DNA from: Dermatemys mawii
Taxonomy: Eukaryota; Chordata; Testudines; Dermatemydidae
DNA: 64,000 nucleotides
Direction of reading: 5' to 3'
NCBI GenBank assembly: GCA_007922305.1
Contig: ML677460.1
Coordinates: 363,102 to 427,101 of the forward strand
This document shows, one piece after another, positions 31,201 to 38,314 of the stretch. A program made the position numbers and the translations under genes. The notes under the pieces are model-generated. The model made no database searches and was not told where the DNA came from. It saw nothing but the letters and a program-made list of their open reading frames with translations. Position 1 is the stretch's first letter; every line of letters begins with the position of its first letter.

Positions 31201-32671
31201 GGTCCGGCTCCGGGGCGAGCGGCTCCGCAGGGACCGGACCCGGCCGCGCTCCGCGGACTGTGGAACGCCCCGGCCGGGGTCGCGCAGCAACCGTGGAAGG
31301 CGACGCCCCCCCCCCCCCCCCCCCCCGGCCTGGCGGGCGGGCGCGGCGGGGCCGAGCGGCGGCGGGGGACTGGCAAGCGGCGGCGGGAAGCCGAGTGGGA
31401 CCCCGGCCCCCGATGCGCCTCCCCCAGCCCGGCCGGGGGGCGCTGCACCCCCCCCCCCCACTGGGCTCTGCTACTTCCCACCCCACCCCACGCCAGTCCC
31501 AGGCCAGGGCTGGAGCTGGGGACCGGTCCGACCCGTGGCACCTCCTCAGGGCGAAGCTTCCCCCTTGCACCCCCTTCCCCCCATATCAAAATCCGCTACG
31601 GTCCATTCTGCCTCCACCCACTGCCCTTAATGCGATGTGTAAGATGGGAATGGCGGATACTCCCTCGTGCAACGCCACCGGCCCCCTCGGGGGCTGGGAC
31701 ATTTAGGAGGCCCCAAATCCATCGCTCCCCTTCTGCTCACACTTGTCGTCTTGGACCCACTCCTGGGCCCTGGGGTCTCCCTGCCTGACAGCGCAGGGCT
31801 CCTGGCGGTGACTCGGCCCCATTCGCTGCCTCGCTGGCCGTGGGGTGTGAATCTCCCGGACGGGTCCGGCCATCCCAGCCGCGTCCCCTGGCAGCTCTGC
31901 CAGCCGAAGAGCGCAAACCTCCTGCCAGCCCACACGTCACCCCGGGGGTGGCAAACTGAGCCCTGGGGATTCAGCAGAAATAACCCCCCCCCCAAGGAGT
32001 CATTTCGCTCCACCCCATGTGTAAGGCCCCAGCCCCAGAGACTGCGACGAGGGGAGGGTGGAGGGGGAGCAGGGGGGGCTCCGGAGAAAGGACGAGGGGT
32101 TGGTTTCGTCTCCACTGAGAACATATTTCTGTAGCGAGCGCTGGGGCTGGCCCTCCCCCGGGGGCTGAGCCAACCCCACTCAAGTCCCTGGTCTGTCTCT
32201 GCTGGCTTAGTGCTGAGCGAGGTTACTCTGCTAGTCTCTTGAGGGGGTCGGAGGGTACCAGCAAAGAGGGGGCCCCCCAGGCCCTGCAATGGCAGCAGGA
32301 GCTGTAATTAGCACCCTCCAGAGAGGGGGAGGGCCAGCCCCAGAGTCCTTGAATACAAAGAGCTTGTGGGAAACAAGGAGGCTGCTTTTCACCTCTTCCT
32401 TCCCCATCTCCCCACAGACCCAGGGGCCCCAGCCATGGGCACAGGAAGGAAACGTCTCCCTGGCCACAGCCACGTGCTTGAGAACCAGCAGCAGAGCTGG
32501 TGAATTTCTCCGCCCCAGGCCTCCGGGTTTTTCCTCCATTCATTCCCCTGCCCAAACAGCACCAAGTGCAATTAGAGGGGAGCAGTGTGCATGTGTCCCC
32601 AGGGAATCGCTTCCAGCCGCAGATCCGAGCTCCCCTTTACAGGGAGCCAGGGTTGGGGTTCACTTACCCAT
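4172..32671 (-). CDS. Unrecognised multi-exon gene: Ser-rich N-terminal region plus coiled-coil exons
   Basis: This gene model was assembled from splice signals and phase. N-terminal exons: 32668-32671 (ATGG), 28314-28394, 24378-24487, 23771-23858 and 16901-17734. All have AG acceptors and GT donors, and the phases 1/1/0/1/1 fit without a stop, giving about 372 residues. The reading starts MGSGSTTD, contains a short amphipathic stretch ([14 protein letters not shown], about residues 52-65), then [16 protein letters not shown] and [17 protein letters not shown], then a Ser/Pro/Gly-rich tail. Further down the strand are an acidic exon (12332-12497) and coiled-coil exons (5774-5866, 4172-4293), which probably belong to the same gene, though the joins between them are not resolved. 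More 3' exons may lie past the ERV, off the window. I cannot name the family. Same strand as, and downstream of, OSBP2. Confidence 0.72.
4294..5060. other. Intronic sequence, no gene seen
   Basis: No splice-bounded open segment is visible on either strand. The right part (about 4960-5060) leads into the 39-bp tandem repeat. Confidence 0.4.
5068..5242. repeat. 39-bp minisatellite, about 4.5 copies
   Basis: A near-perfect tandem array of a 39-base unit built from AGTATA, GCTAGTACC and AGTATAACC blocks; the last copy has a G-to-C change. Because 39 is a multiple of three, the minus strand is open as a 13-residue Tyr/Thr/Gly/Ser repeat, which I regard as incidental. Confidence 0.9.
5774..5866 (-). 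CDS. Coiled-coil exon of the unrecognised gene
   Basis: 93 bp, acceptor TTGCACAG, donor GTAATT, phase 0 at both ends. It encodes [19 protein letters not shown] followed by a short hydrophobic end, with heptad-spaced Leu/Val residues. The clean splice sites and charge pattern support a real exon. Assignment to the same gene rests on strand and proximity. Confidence 0.68.
5867..6639. other. Intronic sequence with an unclassified dispersed repeat
   Basis: Two related phrases with the pattern TCT-TGT-TATCCCA (about 6170-6190 and 6450-6475) suggest a degenerate interspersed repeat. No coding or splice support was seen. Confidence 0.3.
6640..7389 (+). mobile_element. Non-autonomous hAT element, 750 bp
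   Basis: It begins CAGGGCCGGTG and ends CACCAGCCCTG, imperfect terminal inverted repeats. It is flanked by 8-bp target duplications TCTGCGTC (6632-6639) and TCTGCGTG (7390-7397), one mismatch. The 8-bp duplication and CAG...CTG termini indicate the hAT superfamily. The interior is AT-rich with a short CA repeat and no transposase. Confidence 0.88.
7390..8606. other. Intronic sequence containing a Penelope-tail unit; otherwise unclassified
   Basis: No exon is supported. The segment appears to continue after the hAT copy at 8607-10096, so that element inserted into it. A Penelope-tail unit lies at about 8366-8452. Confidence 0.35.
8366..8452 (-). mobile_element. Penelope tail unit with hammerhead-like core
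   Basis: The minus strand reads CTGACGA, a GTGGG...CCC stem, GAAA, then GC-TTAT-GC (core 8416-8450), followed by the TTAGTCT...GGTGCCACAGGACTC tail shared with the Penelope copies on the right of the window. No RT sequence is attached. Confidence 0.72.
8607..10096 (+). mobile_element. Non-autonomous hAT element, 1.49 kb
   Basis: Its ends are related to the element at 6640-7389 (CAAGGCCAGTGCAAGG at the left, CACCAGCCCTG at the right). It is flanked by a perfect 8-bp target duplication GGGACAAC (8599-8606 and 10097-10104). The interior is a C-rich, low-complexity block (about 9200-9650) and a GC-rich block, and contains no transposase. Confidence 0.9.
10097..12331. other. Intronic sequence, one weak exon candidate
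   Basis: Around 11630-11690 the minus strand could encode a short helical stretch ending at a GTGTGC donor ([16 protein letters not shown]), but neither acceptor nor phase can be fixed. Nothing else is supported. Confidence 0.3.
12332..12497 (-). CDS. Candidate acidic exon of the unrecognised gene
   Basis: The acceptor CTCTTACAG precedes 166 bp encoding an eight-Glu run ([17 protein letters not shown]), then a basic Ser/Arg-rich stretch. The likely donor is GTGCTG at 12331, a weak match. The entering phase needs two bases from a preceding exon that I could not fix. On the other strand the same bases look like a Leu/Ser-rich frame, which I consider a shadow. Confidence 0.5.
13080..14010 (+). 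mobile_element. CR1/L3-like LINE, 3' part of ORF2 and degenerate 3' tail
   Basis: Translated pieces match those of the other copies in this window ([63 protein letters not shown]). These are the C-terminal region of LINE ORF2 after the RT. Several stops and shifts break the frame, and the 3' tail is diverged. It lies in an intron of the minus-strand gene, in opposite orientation. Confidence 0.85.
14011..16541. other. GC-rich intronic sequence; long frames are chance
   Basis: This C/G-rich stretch is open for hundreds of codons on both strands (for example 14905-16053 plus, 14827-15579 minus) without motif or consistent splice structure. A possible minus exon near 14665-14753 ([14 protein letters not shown]) has a good acceptor but a weak donor and unresolved phase. 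Confidence 0.4.
16542..16627 (-). CDS. Candidate exon 6 of the unrecognised gene
   Basis: The acceptor CTCCTGCAG at 16628 and a GTGAGC donor at 16541 bound 86 bp that is open in the phase required by exon 5. The encoded sequence has no recognisable motif, so support rests on splice signals and phase only. Confidence 0.3.
16901..17734 (-). CDS. Exon 5 (large, 834 bp) of the unrecognised gene
   Basis: The acceptor CTGTGCAG and the donor GTGAGTATG flank 834 bp that is open throughout on the minus strand. The first 70 residues look most constrained ([16 protein letters not shown], then [19 protein letters not shown]). The remainder is low-complexity Ser/Gly/Pro/Glu-rich and probably disordered. 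Long frames on the opposite strand are shadows of the GC-rich composition. Confidence 0.78.
17735..18928. other. Intronic sequence, nothing recognised
   Basis: No splice-bounded open segment and no repeat family that I can name. Confidence 0.3.
18929..19726 (+). mobile_element. CR1/L3-like LINE 3' end, interrupted by a Penelope-tail insertion
   Basis: It encodes [20 protein letters not shown], a KMIRGTERL segment and the RFKTNK region seen in the other copies. After an 87-bp nested insertion (19424-19510) it continues into the characteristic 3' tail (ACTGGGCTGGATGGACCTTT) and ends in a TTCTTA-type microsatellite. Confidence 0.88.
19424..19510 (-). mobile_element. 87-bp stand-alone Penelope-tail unit with target duplication
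   Basis: A perfect 10-bp duplication CCATCAATGA (19414-19423 and 19511-19520) flanks an 87-bp insert. On the minus strand the insert reads CCGATGA, a TGGG...CCCA stem, GAAA, GC-TTAT-GC, then TTAGTCCTGTGGCACC. It has no coding sequence. It is inserted in a CR1 3' end. Confidence 0.85.
19727..20119. other. Unclassified intronic sequence
   Basis: No gene or repeat recognised between the CR1 tail and the minisatellite. Confidence 0.3.
20120..20786. repeat. 28-bp minisatellite interrupted by an assembly gap
   Basis: Tandem copies of a unit containing ATCACAGGGCACTGCATGG plus a C-rich spacer of variable length flank a run of 400 N (20305-20704). The same unit occurs on both sides of the gap, so the gap is missing array. 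Apparent protein frames through it are artefacts. Confidence 0.95.
20787..22544. other. Intronic sequence, nothing recognised
   Basis: No splice-supported exon seen on either strand. Confidence 0.3.
22545..23700 (+). mobile_element. CR1 LINE, 5'-truncated, second subfamily
   Basis: It encodes the RT segment containing [21 protein letters not shown] and LSKSAND, where the catalytic Asp pair expected in FADDTKL is degraded, then [20 protein letters not shown] and later tail segments. It ends in the classic CR1 3' end (GATTCTATGATT). A short inverted duplication sits in the middle (22805-22888). It differs from the copies at 13.1, 18.9 and 24.9 kb, so at least two CR1-type lineages are present. 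Confidence 0.88.
23771..23858 (-). CDS. Exon 4 of the unrecognised gene
   Basis: 88 bp, acceptor CTGCAG, donor GTGAGT. Read in the phase forced by exon 3, it gives an open Gly/Ser/Asn-rich linker and ends in phase 1, exactly the phase required by the next exon. Confidence 0.7.
24030..24250. repeat. Degenerate GC-rich tandem repeat
   Basis: About four to five diverged copies of a unit of roughly 44 bases containing GGCAGGCCCCACCTCA and CCAGCTGGGTGGCC, between exons 3 and 4 of the minus-strand gene. Confidence 0.6.
24378..24487 (-). CDS. Exon 3 of the unrecognised gene
   Basis: 110 bp, acceptor CTGCAG, donor GTGCGTG. It encodes [14 protein letters not shown], a short amphipathic helix with heptad-like spacing. 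It leaves in phase 0. Confidence 0.8.
24739..24772. repeat. TG-rich microsatellite
   Basis: Interrupted TG dinucleotide run. Confidence 0.7.
24945..26775 (+). mobile_element. CR1/L3-like LINE, about 1.8 kb, most complete copy in the window
   Basis: Frames cover the RT N-terminal region ([51 protein letters not shown]), then [29 protein letters not shown], and the [11 protein letters not shown] and [15 protein letters not shown] tail. Several in-frame stops (for example just after 25613) show it is dead. The 3' tail matches the copy ending at 19,726. It is 5'-truncated inside ORF2; the endonuclease is missing. Confidence 0.92.
26985..27107 (+). mobile_element. Inverted pair of Penelope tails around a hammerhead-like core
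   Basis: Left arm 26987-27019 and right arm 27074-27107 are near-perfect inverted repeats (AGTCCTGCGGCACC... and its complement). Between them lies CCGACAA, a GTGGG...CCCAC stem, CACGAAAGC and the short GC-rich hairpin. It is a shorter version of the palindrome at 62.7-63.1 kb. Confidence 0.75.
27818..27931. repeat. TG/CA microsatellite with GTGCGTGAGTT interruptions
   Basis: A long TG run interrupted by a repeated CGTGAGTT phrase. The minus-strand His/Thr frames here are translation of the repeat. Confidence 0.95.
28314..28394 (-). CDS. Exon 2 of the unrecognised gene
   Basis: 81 bp between a pyrimidine-rich acceptor ending TTGCAG and the donor GTAAGG. It encodes an acidic stretch ([19 protein letters not shown]). 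It enters in phase 1 and leaves in phase 1, joining to 24487 as Lys-Ser-Asp. Confidence 0.78.
28670..28770 (+). mobile_element. Solo CR1 3' end
   Basis: About 100 bp identical in layout to the terminus of the copy at 22.5-23.7 kb (GGATGATGTAGTTGGG ... GATTCTATGAC). This is typical extreme 5' truncation. Confidence 0.85.
28771..30950. other. Intron 1 sequence, nothing recognised
   Basis: Neither strand shows a motif-bearing frame or convincing exon. Confidence 0.35.
30955..31110. repeat. GC-rich repeat, copy A
   Basis: A segment containing GGTGTGAATCTTCCGGACAG and CATCCCAGCC, then a C run and GGTAAGTCCCCAGCCCC-like sequence, is related to 31785-32045 in the same orientation. Copy A lacks about 80 bp present in copy B. 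Confidence 0.75.
31061..31079. repeat. Poly-C run of 19
   Basis: An uninterrupted 19-base C run. Similar runs lie at 31306-31326 (21 C) and 31448-31459 (12 C), all within the CpG-rich segment; the G-rich minus strand could form G-quadruplex structures. Confidence 0.9.
31080..31460. promoter_or_regulatory. CpG-rich island with possible alternative first exon
   Basis: CpG dinucleotides are dense here, unlike the surrounding window. On the minus strand a donor (CGCAG|GTGAG, exon edge 31186) ends an open GC-rich Pro/Ala/Arg frame in phase 1. This is the same phase as ATG exon 1 at 32668, so it could splice to 28394. I read this as a promoter CpG island with an alternative first exon. Confidence 0.5.
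31785..32045. repeat. GC-rich repeat, copy B
   Basis: Related to 30955-31110 (GGTGTGAATCTCCCGGACGG, CATCCCAGCCGCGTCCCCTG). It lies inside the hAT interval 31547-33063, while copy A lies outside it. Confidence 0.75.
32668..32671 (-). CDS. Exon 1 coding part (start codon) of the unrecognised gene
   Basis: ATG at 32671-32669 sits in a strong Kozak context (GCCGGCCATGG) and is followed one base later by a strong donor (GTAAGTG). Joining ATGG to the exon at 28394 gives Met-Gly-Ser-Gly in frame. The GC-rich sequence above 32671 on this strand would be 5' UTR. The exon lies within the ends of a hAT element (31547-33063), which is unusual. Confidence 0.6.
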
Positions 32672-33063
32672 GGCCGGCTTCTTCCCTCTGCACCCCGGCA
32701 GCTCCGCGTCCACCGCTCGCTGCCCCAGCCCGGTGAGCTGCAAAGCTCCTCCAGGGGGGCTGAACTTGAGCCAAGCCCAGCTCCGTCCCGGCTGCTGGAG
32801 TTCTGTCCCTGGAGCAGACCAACCCCGCAGGGAACGGGGGGTGGGCGCTAGCGAGCGTTACAGGCCTCGTGGCGATGCAGCCCTGGCGAGGGCGGGAAGC
32901 CACGCGCGGGGTTGTGCGTTCACGTCAATCGCTGGGTTGTTTCGTGGCCAGAGAGGGCAATAGTGTAGAAAACAAAATTGGGGGGAGGCACCACTTTTTG
33001 GCGCCCCCAAATCTTGGCACCCTAGACAGCCGACTAGTTCACCTAGTGGTTACACGGGCCCTG

Positions 33064-34540
33064 CACCTACTGCCGAGCTGTGCAGGGAGCCCCAAGGCCC
33101 ATCGAGTAGGATCCTGCCCTGCAGAAAAAACAGAGTAAAACTGGCTCACCAGCCCCTGCACAGCCGAGGGGACAGACCCGGCGTCAGTGAGGGAGAATCC
33201 ACCCCTGGAGGGGCCTTGCTCCTGTTGTTCAGGGTCTGCTGCCCGGAGCTCAGCCCTGAATGTCACAGGGCCCAAGTTACAAGTCTAACCAGCCCCAACA
33301 GCAGGGTCCAAATGTAGACAATAGCCCAAGGCCCAAACCTTAACCAGAGCTGAGGTTCTAAACATAGGTATTTATTATCTGTCTTGTTCCAGCTGTTCCT
33401 GGGGCATTTGGGCAGCTCTACCAGTTCTGTAACATCTGTGACTGCNNNNNNNNNNTGCTCGTGCAGCGCGCTGAGGCTGCGAGGGAGGGGGACAGGCCGG
33501 AGCAGCCTCCCCAGCCAGAGCTCAGGGGCCGGTTAGGAGGAGCCCGGGGGCCGGATCCAGCCCACTCCTGCCATGGAGGGTGACTCATCCACAGAAAGCC
33601 AGCTGGAGAACAAAGGGCTAATGAGGAGGGCTAAGTGGTCAGGTTTGTCCTGGAACAAGAACAAAGGCCAGAGGAGGGATCAGGTGGGCTTGCTGGGCTG
33701 CGAGAAGCGGGAGAGAATTTTCTGGATTGGGACTCGAGGGGGGGGTCAGAGAGGGCTCAGGGCTCACCCAGATGGATGTAATTTTCCATTCTCTATTAAC
33801 TAAGGACATTCTATGCTGTGTTCTAGACATCTAAACCCTTCTGTTTATACAACACTGGTTGAGAGTCACTCCAGATCAGCGAAGTTGGGAGTGCATGGCT
33901 CTCGTTGGGAGTGAAATCTCCACCAGGTATCCAATCCAGGTGGATTTGCTGAGGGGAGCTCATGGCGTGAAGCAGGGGTGCTGAAGACTCCAAAGTTTGG
34001 TACCAGGAGACAGTGACCCCAAGGAGTGAAAGAGTGTGCCCCTAAGGGGGTTGACCCACTGAATGGGGTCCTCCTGGGGACTGCTCCAGAGCTATGTGAG
34101 AGCACCACATCTGTGGATCTGTGACAACAGCAAAGTGCAATTTTGCTGTCAGATGCAATTGCAAAATGGCAGATTCCAAGATCAGCAAGGGCCTGGCCTC
34201 CTGAATAACAGGCCATGGAATTTCCCTGTTGGAAATGGGACGTGATCACTGCTCATTTATGCAGCTTCACTGGCTGGCTCAAATAATCTCGTTTCACAAG
34301 GAAAAAGACTTTTCCTGAGAAACAACCTTGAGGTCAGAGAGTCACACTGGGCTTGTTCTGGTTTGAGTATCAGTAGCAGCACTAACACTGCTGTGATCTG
34401 TGCTTAGTTCTGTGGCTGATGCATGAGCCACAGCAGAATTCGCCTCCTTCTTTCCCAGCCCTGGGCTCTGCTAAAAGGAGTAAAAGGTAGGGAAAATATT
34501 TGTGTCGCTCCAGTCAGCAGATCTGACTCTGATACGCATA
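33064..34540. other. Unclassified intergenic sequence with a 10-base gap
   Basis: Ten N at 33446-33455 mark a small assembly gap. No gene seen. This is the region upstream of the minus-strand gene model. Confidence 0.4.
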
Positions 34541-35480
34541 GTGAGCAGGTTTAATGAGTAAGGAAGGACCACGAACCTGACCAAGAAGTGGGGGGAACAT
34601 TTTCACCAACTTAATGAGGTGGTCTTTAAACTAGGTTCAAGGGGGGTATGTGACGAAAGCCCAAAGGTAAACATAAAAAAGGTGACCTTAACAGAGGGCT
34701 AGATGTTGAGCGGGGAGTCGGACATGGGAAATGAGAATAGGGTCATCAGAGGAATAAGTGGGAAATCAGTGGGGGAATCTGTTCGGCATCTTAGATATTT
34801 ATGCACAAATGCAAGGAGTATGTGAAATAAATAAGGAAGAACTGGAAGTATTAGTCCATAAGCTAAATTATGACTTAACTGGCATACAGAGGCTTGATTG
34901 GATAAATTTCATGTGTGGAATATTGCTATAGAGGGGTATAGCTTGTTCAGGAAGGACAGGTGGGGTAAAAAGGGAGGAGGAGTTGCATTATATATCACAA
35001 ATATATACATGTGTTCTGAGGTCCAGAGCAGGTGAGAGGCAGACCAGCTAAAAGTCTCTTGGTATAGATAAAAGGGAGAAAATAGTGATATGATGGGGGT
35101 CTTCTACGGACCACCGAATCAGGAAGGGGAGATGGAGGAGTCATTTCTAGAACAAATATTCAAAACACAAGACCTGGTCGTGATGCAGGACTTGAACTAC
35201 CCAGACATCTGTTGGCAAAGTGATACCGGAAAACTTCCAGTAAGCTCTTGGAATATATTGAGGATCACTTTTTGTTTCAGAAAGTGGCGGAGGTAATGAG
35301 GGGGGCAGCTATTTGAGACCTGACTCTGACCAACAGGGAGGAATTGGTTGTAAAGCTGAAGGTGGAAGACAGTTTAAGTGAACGTGATCAGGAAATGATG
35401 GATTTCACGATTCCAAGAAAAGGGAGGAGTGAGAGCAGAAGAATAAGGACAAATGGACTTAAAAAAAGTTGACTTTCACA
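34540..35480 (+). mobile_element. CR1-type LINE endonuclease fragment
   Basis: The degenerate frame contains a CTNARSM-like start, a KLNYDLTGI-like segment, then GVFYGPPNQEGEMEESFLEQ and DLVVMQDLNYPDICW, the APE-type endonuclease region of CR1 ORF2. Multiple stops and shifts. No RT is attached. Confidence 0.78.
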
Positions 35481-35504
35481 AGCTCTGAGAAGTAGTAAGT
35501 AAGG

Positions 35505-36065
35505 TCCTATAGCAGGGGTGGCAAACTACAGCCTGCGAGCCACATCCGGCCCGCTGCACCGTCTTGCCCGGCCCCTGAGCTCCTGGCTGGGCAGGCTATT
35601 CCCGGCCCCTCCCGCACCTTCCCGTCTCCCCCAGAGCTTCAGCACGCCACACGACCAGCGCTCTGGGGAGCGGGGCTGTGCGTGTCGGTGAGGCAGTGTG
35701 TCTGGCTCCAGACACGCTGCTCAGAGCAGCATGGTAAGGGGGCTGGTGCCGGGGCGGGGTGGGATAAGTGTGGGAGTCCCGGGGGGCCTGTCAGGAGGCA
35801 GGGGTGTAGATAGGGATCAGGGCAGCCAGGGGACAAGAAGCAGGTAGAGGTTCGGGGTGGTGGTGGTCAGGAATGGGGGGGTTGGATCAGGGGTGAGGTC
35901 CTGGGGGGCCAGTTAGGGGACAGGAGCCCCCCTGGTGCCCTGCAACCCACCCAGCGGCTACTGTCCTGGGAGTGCCCACTGCCCCCCGTGCTTCCAGCTT
36001 CACACAGAGCATTTCCCAAGCTCCAGGGGCAGCCCAGTGGAGTAAGTAATGACACTTCAGCATGA
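35505..36065 (+). mobile_element. Probable hAT-type nonautonomous fragment
   Basis: It begins with GGGGTGGCAAACTACAGCCTGCGAG-like sequence typical of a widespread vertebrate hAT family, followed by GC-rich filler. Ends and target duplication were not resolved. Confidence 0.4.
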
Positions 36066-36990
36066 TGCATTTAAAACTCCTGAATCCAAGTTTTATTTCT
36101 GTGTAGGAGAAGAGAGATCACACAATATATTGTTCCAAAGAATTACATTCAACAGCATTTACAGCAGAATGGCATTAAAATCCTCTGGTGGGAAAACAGA
36201 AAGACCAGGAGAGTGCTCAGATTAAGTGTTGTCACTAAATGAACTGTGTCAGAGGCAGTAGTTTGCTTTTAAAATTAGCTGTCCTAAAAATGACTGGGTG
36301 TTTTTGGGTGTATTCCCCAGCTTAGGCTGCTATTCTGGAGTGTCTGTGTATGAGGCTTCTACACAAATGCATTGACTGAAGGTAGATCAGAAAGGACTAA
36401 CTGCTCCCCGGAGACCAGCAAATCTGGACGTTTAGCTGTCAACTCTTAACTTCACTTTGCACTTCACTTAGCTGCAAGGGGTCCTGTTTTAGTGACAGCA
36501 GTTTACCATTCCAAGCTCTGGGCTAATACTTGTGACAAAATATGCAAGGAAAAATAAGGCATTTTAAAGAGCTGTATTTCGACTCCCTTTTATGAAACTG
36601 AATCAGACCTTGAGTGGACCTGTCCACCACAATGTAATGTTGTTATAAACCAAAGAAAGAATAGCATGAGTGTAGAGCATGAGTGAAGAGCTCTGGTGCA
36701 GAGACCCTTCTATGCTCCCACAGTTACATGAAAGTGTTTCTCAAAAGGAGTTAGGGTCTAAATGCCTCCGTGATGGAATATGCAACAGTCACCCAGCAGT
36801 TCAGAAAATGTAGATTCACCTGATTTATTGGGCTACAGGCAAACCTCACAGCCAGCCAGGGTGAAAGTTATGCATGCACCTGCACTGACTGACCGTGGTA
36901 CCCGAGTGCCAGTATGTTCAAGCAGAGAAGAGAACACAGCACTGAATTGCTAACATGGTAACTGACTGGAATACTGACAGCTTTCCTGTA
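36066..36990. other. AT-rich intergenic sequence, nothing recognised
   Basis: No open frame or repeat family identified. Confidence 0.3.
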
Positions 36991-37308
36991 GGGCAAGCTT
37001 ACACTACAAAATTAAGTCGACCTAAGTTATGTTGAGGTACAGCCACCACAGTAATTAAATCCCTTTTGCACGTCCACACTACGCTTGTGTCAGTGGTTCG
37101 TGTCCTCACCAGGAGCACTTGCACTGATTTAACTGTCAGTACAGGGCATTGGGGGATGGCTTCTGACAGAACAGTTGATGTAAGTAACACAGTGTCTACA
37201 CTGACACTGCGTCGATGTCACTACATCATCTAAATGCTACATATCTCAGAGCGGTGGCGTTAAGTCACTTTAGTGGGCGAGGTACATCCGTGGGAGCTAC
37301 ATTTTAGG

Positions 37309-38019
37309 CCTTGGCTACACTTGCAGATGTAGAGCGCTTTGGGTTAAACCAAGCTTTGGAGAGCGCAGTAGGGAAAGTGCTGCAGTCTGTCCACACTGAC
37401 AGCTGCAAGCGCACTGGCATGGCCACATTTGCAGCAGCATTGGGAGCGGTGCATTATGGGCAGCTATCCCAGCATTCAAGTGACTACAATGTGCTTTTTT
37501 AAATGTGGGGGCTGGGGTAGAGTGTGACAAGAAGTGTGTTGTGTGTATGTGGGGGAGAGAGAGTGGGTTTTTGGGGTGCTGAAAGCATGTCAACATGTTG
37601 TCTTTTAAGTTTAGACCACCCCCCTCCTTGGCCTCTCACTCACTCAAAGCAAACAAAATTCCTCAGTAAATGTTTGCTTTGTCTCAGAGCAGATAAGCAA
37701 GCCGGATGTCAGAAATAGAGCTTTGAAAAGGGCATTTCCGCATTCCTGCAGCCGATTTCACAACAATGAGAAGAGTGGCCACTTGACTTAAGGGGACTAT
37801 GAGATATTTCCAGAGGTCAATCAGAGTTCAGTAATGCAATACCTCATTCACACAGACGCTGGAGCATCTCACCCAATACACATCAGATGCTAATCCTCTC
37901 CCCGAAGTGGAGTAACTGGAGCACACAAGCCAGGGAGTCAGAGCGCTCTACGTGTCTTGCCAGTGTTGACGGGGAGTGAGGTAGAGCGCTCTGGGCGGCT
38001 TTATTGCAGTATAAATTGG
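37309..38019. mobile_element. Non-autonomous Harbinger-like element
   Basis: It starts GGCCTTGGCTACACTTGCAG followed by TAGAGCGCTTTG. TAGAGCGCTCTG recurs near 37983, and the segment shows the GTCCACACTGACAGC and CATTATGGGCAGCTATCCC phrases of Harbinger-derived MITEs. No coding sequence. Confidence 0.6.
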
Positions 38020-38314
38020 CCCTGTGCTACACTACGACTTTAGGTCGATTTTAGCAGCGTTAGATCGATTTAACCCTGCACCCGTCCACATGACAAAGAC
38101 ATTTCTGTTGACTTAAATGGCTCTTTAAATCGATTTCTGTACTCCTCCCCGACGAGGGGATTAGCGCTGAAATCTACATCGCTGGGTCGAATTTGCATTA
38201 GTGAGGATGCACTTCGATGGTATTGGCCTCCAGGAGCTATCCCAGAGTGCTCCATTGTAACCGCTCTGGACAGCACTCTCAACTCGGCTGCCCTGGCCAG
38301 GTAGACAGGAACTT

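Larger units (their letters stand above)
31547..33063 (+). mobile_element. hAT element ends enclosing foreign GC-rich sequence
   Basis: The left end (CAGGGC, then GAAGCTTCC and sequence matching 6781-6880, including ATGGCGGATACTCC) and the right end (CACCTAGTGGTTACACGGGCCCTG) belong to the same family as the elements at 6640 and 8607. Flanking 8-bp sequences CACCTCCT (31539-31546) and CACCTACT (33064-33071) form a target duplication with one mismatch. The middle (about 31660-32930) is unlike the other two copies and contains the putative first exon of the minus-strand gene. Confidence 0.7.
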
